From Gordionus sp. m RMFG-2023 (taxonomy: Eukaryota > Nematomorpha > Gordioida > Chordodea > Parachordodidae), in the NCBI RefSeq assembly GCF_954871325.1, contig NC_088775.1, positions 75,741,561 through 75,805,560 of the forward strand: a DNA stretch of 64,000 nucleotides. Direction: 5' to 3'. Below the pieces are notes generated by a model, which saw only the letters and a list, made by a program, of their open reading frames with translations, searched no databases and had not been told where the DNA came from. Within the stretch, counting starts at the first letter, position 1. Each line of letters starts with the position of its first letter. A program made the translations under genes and the position numbers. This document shows positions 58,245 through 64,000 of this stretch, one piece after another.

Positions 58245-59773
58245 CAGTGGCGTATCCAAGATTTTCTTATAGGGGGGGGGGAATTATTTGGGAGCTTCGC
58301 CCCTAAACCCCTTTTGCCTGTTCGGCCAGCTTTACCCCAGCCTTCGGCCGGGTCTTATGTTTTAGCTATTCCATTAAATTATTCATAATTTAATAAAAAT
58401 TATATTTCAATTTTTAACTATTATTTACTAATTCGTGCTTATGGATATTACAAGCCTATTTTTTTATTATTTCAAGTTAGGTATATTATATTTAATAAAG
58501 TTTTTTAATTGTAAAGGTTTTTTTAAATGTTGAAATAAAGTGTAATGTCATTTTTTTTTATAAAATTTGCTTTAAAAACTAGCCTCAGCTTAAATTCTCA
58601 TACAATATAAGTAGAATATAATTTTTTTATTGAAAATACTAATAGTAGTGTGCATAAAATATTGACTAGAAAATAATTAAATTAACAAGTTTTTTTAACT
58701 TCTTATCAAATACAATATTATACAAAATATGTTTTATAATTATAATGTGATTTTTAATTTTCGTAGGAATGTTGCCAATTCATCAAGAATTTCGTTTGTC
58801 GTTGGAACCAAATCTCTGTGGATATTTAACAGAGCTAACCCATTTAGCCGAGATTCAGTACTTCGTAAATATGTTTTCAACCATCTCAAGTTGTAAAAAG
58901 TTCTTTCATTCGTACATGTTGATAGGCAAACATGCAAGAATATAAAACAACTTCAAAATATTAGGAAATTGAGCCAAGGTTTCTTTACACCGATTGAGTG
59001 CATCAATAGCATGCTCAGGTAAAATAGCTAAACGTAGTAAATATTTATGCCACAATTCGAATTCACTGATTAAATTTATTTCATTATCAATCTCATAGGA
59101 ATAAAATTTTGTTAAATATTTAATTAAACCAATAGTGGCATTAGAAAACGAAGAAGGATCTTTGGGTAATAAAACTTGAAGATTGCTAAAGACTTGTTTT
59201 TTATCTAAAAACCGTACTTTTGTTTGCGATAAAAAAGTATCTAAGATGAAAATGGATATTTTATAACATTCTTCAGTTGAGCCAATATTTATTTTCATCT
59301 CTGTATATTTTCTGCCAAATCATGAACCAAACCTAAATTTGGTTTTCGTAAATTTCTACAAAGTAGTGAGCTAAAAATAATTTATTGATGCAACTAGCAG
59401 CAATGATAAACTCTGATTGATCAATTGAATTCAATAATGATATCGCTTCTGACGACACATTACTTTTTTTCATGCTTAGCCTTATTTAACTTTTGTATTT
59501 CTATTTCTTCTGTTCTACAAAATGTAAAAAAATGAGAAATATTTAAAAAATTATATTAATAATTAAAATATTATTAAAAGCACTTATTGATTCTAACTCA
59601 CTACTAATTTTGAATTTAATAAAATAAATATATATAATAATAAAATAAATTATCGTTTGATTTCAATCTCTCCATTTTATTAATATTTTTGAATAATATG
59701 TTGGAAAATTGATATTCAAATATTTGTAAAATTTTGATTGGGGGGGATTCCCCCCCCATTGGTTACGCGCCTG
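58245..59773 (-). mobile_element. hAT element (CAGTGGCGTATCC ends)
   Basis: An exact 8-bp duplication TCTTAAAC (58237-58244, 59774-59781) flanks TIRs CAGTGGCGTATCC and the inverse of CAGGCGCGTAACC. A G10 run (58272-58281) lies inside the left end, and a G7-ATT-C8 stretch inside the right. The minus strand carries transposase relics similar to the ZMYM1/THAP12 type. Termini beginning CAGTGGCGTA are common among insect and other invertebrate hAT families. Confidence 0.93.
58740..59470 (-). pseudogene. hAT transposase C-terminal remnant (ZMYM1-like)
   Basis: The upstream part (about 59470-59300) reads SNVSSEAISLLNSIDQ and FLAHYFVEI. The frame 59298-58906 has FLDKKQVFSNLQVLLPKDPS, ELWHKYLL and KETLAQFPNILKLFYILACLPIN. 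After a phase change, 58937-58740 has CTNERTFYNLRWLKTYLRST, ESRLNGLALLNIHRDL and EILDELA. The NERTF..LR.LKTYLR..RLNGLALLNIHRD block is the dimerisation domain of ZMYM1/THAP12-like hAT transposases. The N-terminal domains are missing. Confidence 0.85.
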
Positions 59774-60065
59774 TCTTAAACCTTCAAAAAGATGTCCAAA
59801 TGTCTTAAAAATTTTACCCTCTGTGGTTTTAATAGGCACAAATGTAAATTCTTAAATAATGATATAGTTTTAAATATTAACAATGACCATATTGATAACA
59901 ACAATATTGTAATCCCACAACATTTCTTTCTCTTCCTTATTCTTTGATACCTCCAAACCTGACGTAATTACTCGAAACTCTATAGGTGCTCTTTTATTGG
60001 TGACTAAAACTTACTCTGATTGCATTTCCTCCCTTTTGCATAATTTCAATTGTTAAAAAGAATGA

Positions 60066-61495
60066 CTACTTTCGGTCATATCGGTCTTAGACCGGGACCA
60101 AACCGAACCGATTGTCGGACCGATCTTTTTTGAGGACCGTGGTCCAGACCGGTCTTTTTATTTTTTACGGTCCGGACCGGTCTTTTATCAATATTTAAGT
60201 TTGCTTTACTATTCAATTAATATAATTTTTTTGTATATTTTATTTTATGATATTTTTCTAGAGGAGTTATTTTAGATTTTGTTAATTTTTATTTTACTAT
60301 ATGAAAACCATAGTTTGTCCAAGAAACATTTTATAGTCCCAATAAAAAACATAGAGTATATGTGTTCACTGCAGTACCAAATTTAATGTATCGTCAGCAA
60401 CAAGTAACAAAATAATTGTTTATAATTTTTTAAGCAATAAATTAATCAAAATAAGCAGTATTATTATTAAAATATTTTGGTTATTATTTATACAGTTCTA
60501 TTTTTTCTTAAGTCTGAATAATTCATTGTCAAAATAACTTAACCTTATTCTTAATAAAATAATTAAGTACCTTAAGCAGACATCTGATAAAACATAAAAT
60601 ATATACTTCTAATGATGAAAATGAAAATATCTCAAAAACACAATCTACTCTTAATTTTAATATGCCCTCCACAATCACAAAATCACTTTCTTCAATACCA
60701 TTGGATAAATTTCAAACTGAACATATGAACCAATTAATAATAAAATGGGTAATAATGGACTGTCGAAGACTTTTGAAAGTTCAAGTCTTCATAATTTAAT
60801 TAAATATTTAAACTCAACTGCTATTTGGTCTAAAAACAAGGTTAAAAATTTTTATACAGCTAATTTTGAGAAACTAAGCAATTCTTTAAAAAATATTTTA
60901 AATAAAAATAATTCTTTAATAAGCTTTTCCGCAGATATGTGGAGCAGTATAAATAAAATTTCATTCATAGCTATTACTGCACACTATATTGATTTTTCTT
61001 TTACATTAAAAAATATTTTACTTGATATAAATCATATCCCATTTCCTCATACTTCTGAAGAAATATCCTTAGCTATAAAAGAAGTAATTGATGTATATCA
61101 ATTGGAGGAGAATATACTGGCCTGTACTACAGATAATGCCAATAACATACTAAAATGCATGGATATTTTGAAGAATATTTATAAGGAACAAAAATTTAAA
61201 GTCCCTCTTCTAATTCCTTCCATGGCAGTTCTACAAACAAAGACATTTGCATTTATTTAAATTAAATATTTGTATTAATTATTTTATTATTCATAATTAA
61301 TTTTATATTGTTTATATAATACTCTTTTATTTAATAAAATGATAAAACAAATTAAATTAGGTAAAAAGAATATGTTTTTTAAACAAATAAAAAGACCAGT
61401 CTTTTTATTTAGGACCACGGTCTGGATCGATCTTTTTCTTAAGGACCGTGGTCCGGTCCGAGGGTATCGGTCCAGTCCGAACCAAAGTATAAATA
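60066..61495 (+). mobile_element. hAT remnant with GGTCCGGACCGG-type ends
   Basis: Both ends (60066-60190 and 61393-61495) are built of inverted GGACCGTGGTCC, GGACCGGTC and CGGTCC units. The left terminus reads TACTTTCGGTC and the right, inverted, TACTTTGGTTC. No matching 8-bp duplication is visible, so the exact ends are uncertain. A partial transposase frame lies between them. Confidence 0.72.
60745..61260 (+). pseudogene. hAT transposase, N-terminal to central part
   Basis: 171 codons. Recognisable blocks are SLHNLIKYL, SFSADMWSSINKISFIAITA, HYIDFSFTLKNILLDI, HIPFPHTSEEISLAIKEVI and ILACTTDNANNI. The S.DMWSS...F..IT.HYID block carries the first catalytic Asp of the hAT RNase-H-like core, and TTDNA.N contains the second. 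This is the RICESLEEPER/BED type. The frame stops after a few further residues, and the insertion domain, third acidic residue and dimerisation tail are missing. A BED finger is not evident upstream. Confidence 0.8.
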
Positions 61496-61509
61496 TTAGT
61501 TTGCCCAAC

Positions 61510-62235
61510 TAAATTGTTAATAATATCATCATCGTCTATAAGTTTTTTAGAAGGGGAAAACTTTATTTAAATTCTGTATTATATTTATATAAATCATTAT
61601 TTTGTCAAAGGGTTTTCATATTATTTGAACATAAACTTCAAGTTTTAATCCAATATCTGGTTAAATATTATAGGTTATATTTAGATCTACTGTTGTAGCA
61701 ACATTTTCTTCTCAACTGTCTCAGAAATATCTCCCTCTGGTATTATAGATGTTGAGGTCATCTAAAAAATTATAAAAAAAAATCTACGTAAAAATGGAAA
61801 AAAAAATTTACACTTTCTTTTTTTGCAAATATCATAGTAACGCTTGTAAATGGAAAATAACCTATATATATATGATATTTTCAATATTTAACAAAAAAAT
61901 TATGCAAAAAATTACATTAGAAAATACCAAAGTTACCAATTAGCATTTTCTTCATAAAAATCATATTAATATTAATTATTGAAGAATTTATTTTTGTAAA
62001 CATGTTACTTTGATTTATATACACTTAAATGGCTATCAATTTAAAAATGTAAAAATTTTGAATATCTAATTACTAACTTGTATTTTGATATAATAAAATA
62101 ATAATTTTGACAGGTTAATTACGAAATAATAAATAGTGATTTTGAAAATTAATGTGTCTCAACAATGGGTTTTATAAATATAAAAATAAATTGATTAAAA
62201 ATTATGATGATAAATGATCTCACTAGGCGTAAATG
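61510..62235. other. AT-rich, gene-free
   Basis: Nothing recognisable apart from simple AT runs. Confidence 0.5.
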
Positions 62236-62237
62236 AG

Positions 62238-62482
62238 TTAAAATAAATAAATGTTTTGGAATTTATAAACGTTTATAAAGAGTAAAAGCCCCAACTTACC
62301 CCTGTCTTCTTTTATCTCATCTTATAAGTATAAAAAATTTATTCAAAATTCATAGTATGGTTAAAATAAATAAATGTGTTGGAATTTATAAACGTTTATA
62401 AAGAGTAAAAGCCCCAACTAACCCCTGTCTTCTTTTATCTCATCTTATAAGTATAAAAAATTTATTCAAAATTCATAGTATG
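62238..62482. repeat. 123-bp tandem duplication
   Basis: The unit starting TTAAAATAAATAAATG at 62238 recurs at 62361. The two copies differ at about two or three bases, so the duplication is recent. It includes GCCCCAACTTACCCCTGTC. No coding frame was found. Confidence 0.95.
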
Positions 62483-62987
62483 TTAATCTCAGAGACATAC
62501 CGTAACTGGACCCCCACCCCCCTTCCTTTCATATGTGAATTTTTGAACTAATCTTAATTTTACATTATTTTTATATAGCTTTTTAATATAAACAATAAAA
62601 TGAACAAATGTTAATGTGGAAATTGTCAAAAATTTATAGGGTAGGTTCTCTGTATATGCTGGAATACATTTAGCGTCATAGCAGATTTTTCGAATTTAAA
62701 AATCGAATTTTAATAAATGATAAAAAAATTATAAGATACCAAATCCCCGTTGATTGCAATAATACGGCATATATAAATCAGTTGTATAAAATTTTATTAG
62801 AACCGGATCTGGTTCCTTGAAAAAAATATATACTTTTATGATGCTAAAGCTATTACATTTGATCGAATTTGGGGTTGACGAAAATGGTCACTTCCAAATT
62901 CATAGTGCACAGCTATTGACGTCCATTTCCAAAGAATCTATGAAGGTAGCTAATGCTCTTATTTCCTAAATATTTCATCCATTAAAG

Positions 62988-63082
62988 TAGTTTAAAAAAA
63001 GAAAGGAAAAGATAAAACAATAAAAACTTTATCATTAGTTTAAAAAAAGAAAGGAAAAGATAAAAACAATAAAAACTTTATT
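62988..63082. repeat. ~48-bp tandem duplication
   Basis: AGTTTAAAAAAAGAAAGGAA plus AGATAAAAACAATAAAAACT-type sequence occurs twice in a row with small differences. Confidence 0.8.
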
Positions 63083-63089
63083 AATTCTT

Positions 63090-64000
63090 GCATATCGGCC
63101 CGAAGTTTAGCGCGGTCCGAAGTCTAGCTCGGGTTAAAATTTTGTATACATTATAAGAACTTGGCTCTTTTATCAAAAATGATAATTAGAATTTTCTGTG
63201 TTAAGGACAAATCGATTAATAATTTTTACTTCATTCAATTTCATTAAAAATTCGTTCCATTTTTTATTATTTTCAGTTAAAAAATTCTGGCTGGCCTGGC
63301 TCATGTCGAAAGAAATTGAATTTTCAGAGCTCTACTTTATAATGCTGATCAATAAATTTTTTTTAATTCTCAATTTGGCGAAGTTTTTAAATATAAATAA
63401 TTAGATTATATTCATAATAGATAATTTAATTTAAACTTATAGAGTATATTATACTATAAAATATACTTTATTTTTTTATAACAAAATGTTCTTCTAAAAC
63501 CTCCACTTAATTGTAATCTATGTCATAAACAATTATTAAATTTTAATTTTAATTTAAAATTTAAATTAATATTTAATATACTTTTATTTTATTTATTTTT
63601 TTATTGTTTCTTAATATCGATATATTATTATAAAACATGCTATAAAAAGTAAATATGCCAAATAATTTTAAAAGTGATTATATAAAAATATATGCTAAAA
63701 AATGACTAAATAATTAAGTCTATAAAGAAATCCTTCTAGGTAGCAAGCGATTTAAAGGAGATATTCTGACGGAGGCAAAGCCCCTTATTGGGATATTTAG
63801 GATCCAAGGTAATTCTATCCAAGGCATTTTATTATTTTATATGTCTAATATCAGAAGTTTTTTAAAATTTTAATGGAAATGGGAATAAAAAATATATTAA
63901 AAGTCAGTATCTATGTGAAATATTAAATTTACCAATACACCTATATCGGAAAAATCCCAAGCCTGAGAGAGGCCTTTAGACCAGGATTTATGGTTTTATC
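63090..64000. other. AT-rich tail, no gene
   Basis: A GC-richer patch at 63094-63136 (CGGCCCGAAGTTTAGCGCGG) and another at about 63760-63790 (GACGGAGGCAAAGCCCC) look like transposon-end scraps. The rest shows nothing recognisable. Confidence 0.4.

Overview
This is a very AT-rich eukaryotic (animal, probably arthropod) window. It is mostly non-coding DNA and transposon debris, with one convincing host exon. The hAT families with BED fingers, the RTE-like LINE, the Gypsy-type LTR element and a NALCN-auxiliary-factor-like exon all point to an invertebrate. The species cannot be named from the sequence alone. There is no bacterial-style operon, rRNA, recognisable tRNA or CRISPR array.

Layout. 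179-3163: a hAT element with an 8-bp target duplication, carrying a 5'-truncated RTE-like LINE at 520-1732; a second copy of the same hAT, without the LINE, lies inverted at 55900-57808. 4806-5502: a short non-autonomous hAT with tandem subterminal repeats. 10195-10553: a long foldback. 12050-14047: a 2-kb open exon of a membrane protein resembling the NALCN channel auxiliary factor (NALF/NLF-1), ending at a GT splice donor. 15500-18176: an element with long imperfect terminal inverted repeats that has collected a MITE (15770-15918), a possible hAT end (16129) and a 1.2-kb hAT (16661-17859). 23697-30430: a hAT with a BED-finger reading frame, split by a young Gypsy-type LTR retrotransposon (24170-30264, minus strand). 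35-52 kb: sparse, with four pieces of one dispersed repeat, two decayed hAT genes, a 208-bp MITE and a 217-bp hAT MITE (52045-52261). 54452-61500: three further hAT elements or remnants besides the inverted copy.

The LTR element is the most coherent unit. It has two 570-bp LTRs that are nearly identical, a GGAAA 5-bp target duplication, a possible primer-binding site, a polypurine tract, a small zinc-knuckle Gag-like frame with a membrane-like segment, an Asn-rich repeat linker, protease/RT/RNase H, integrase, a 46-bp tandem repeat and an extra small Cys-rich frame before the 3' LTR. It is a recent insertion.

Across the window, G or C homopolymers of 10-14 bases stand out against the AT background, and several lie at or beside transposon ends. 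I found no new multi-gene system. The features most worth following are the NALF-like exon, the unusual Gag-like frame of the Gypsy element and the unclassified long-TIR element.
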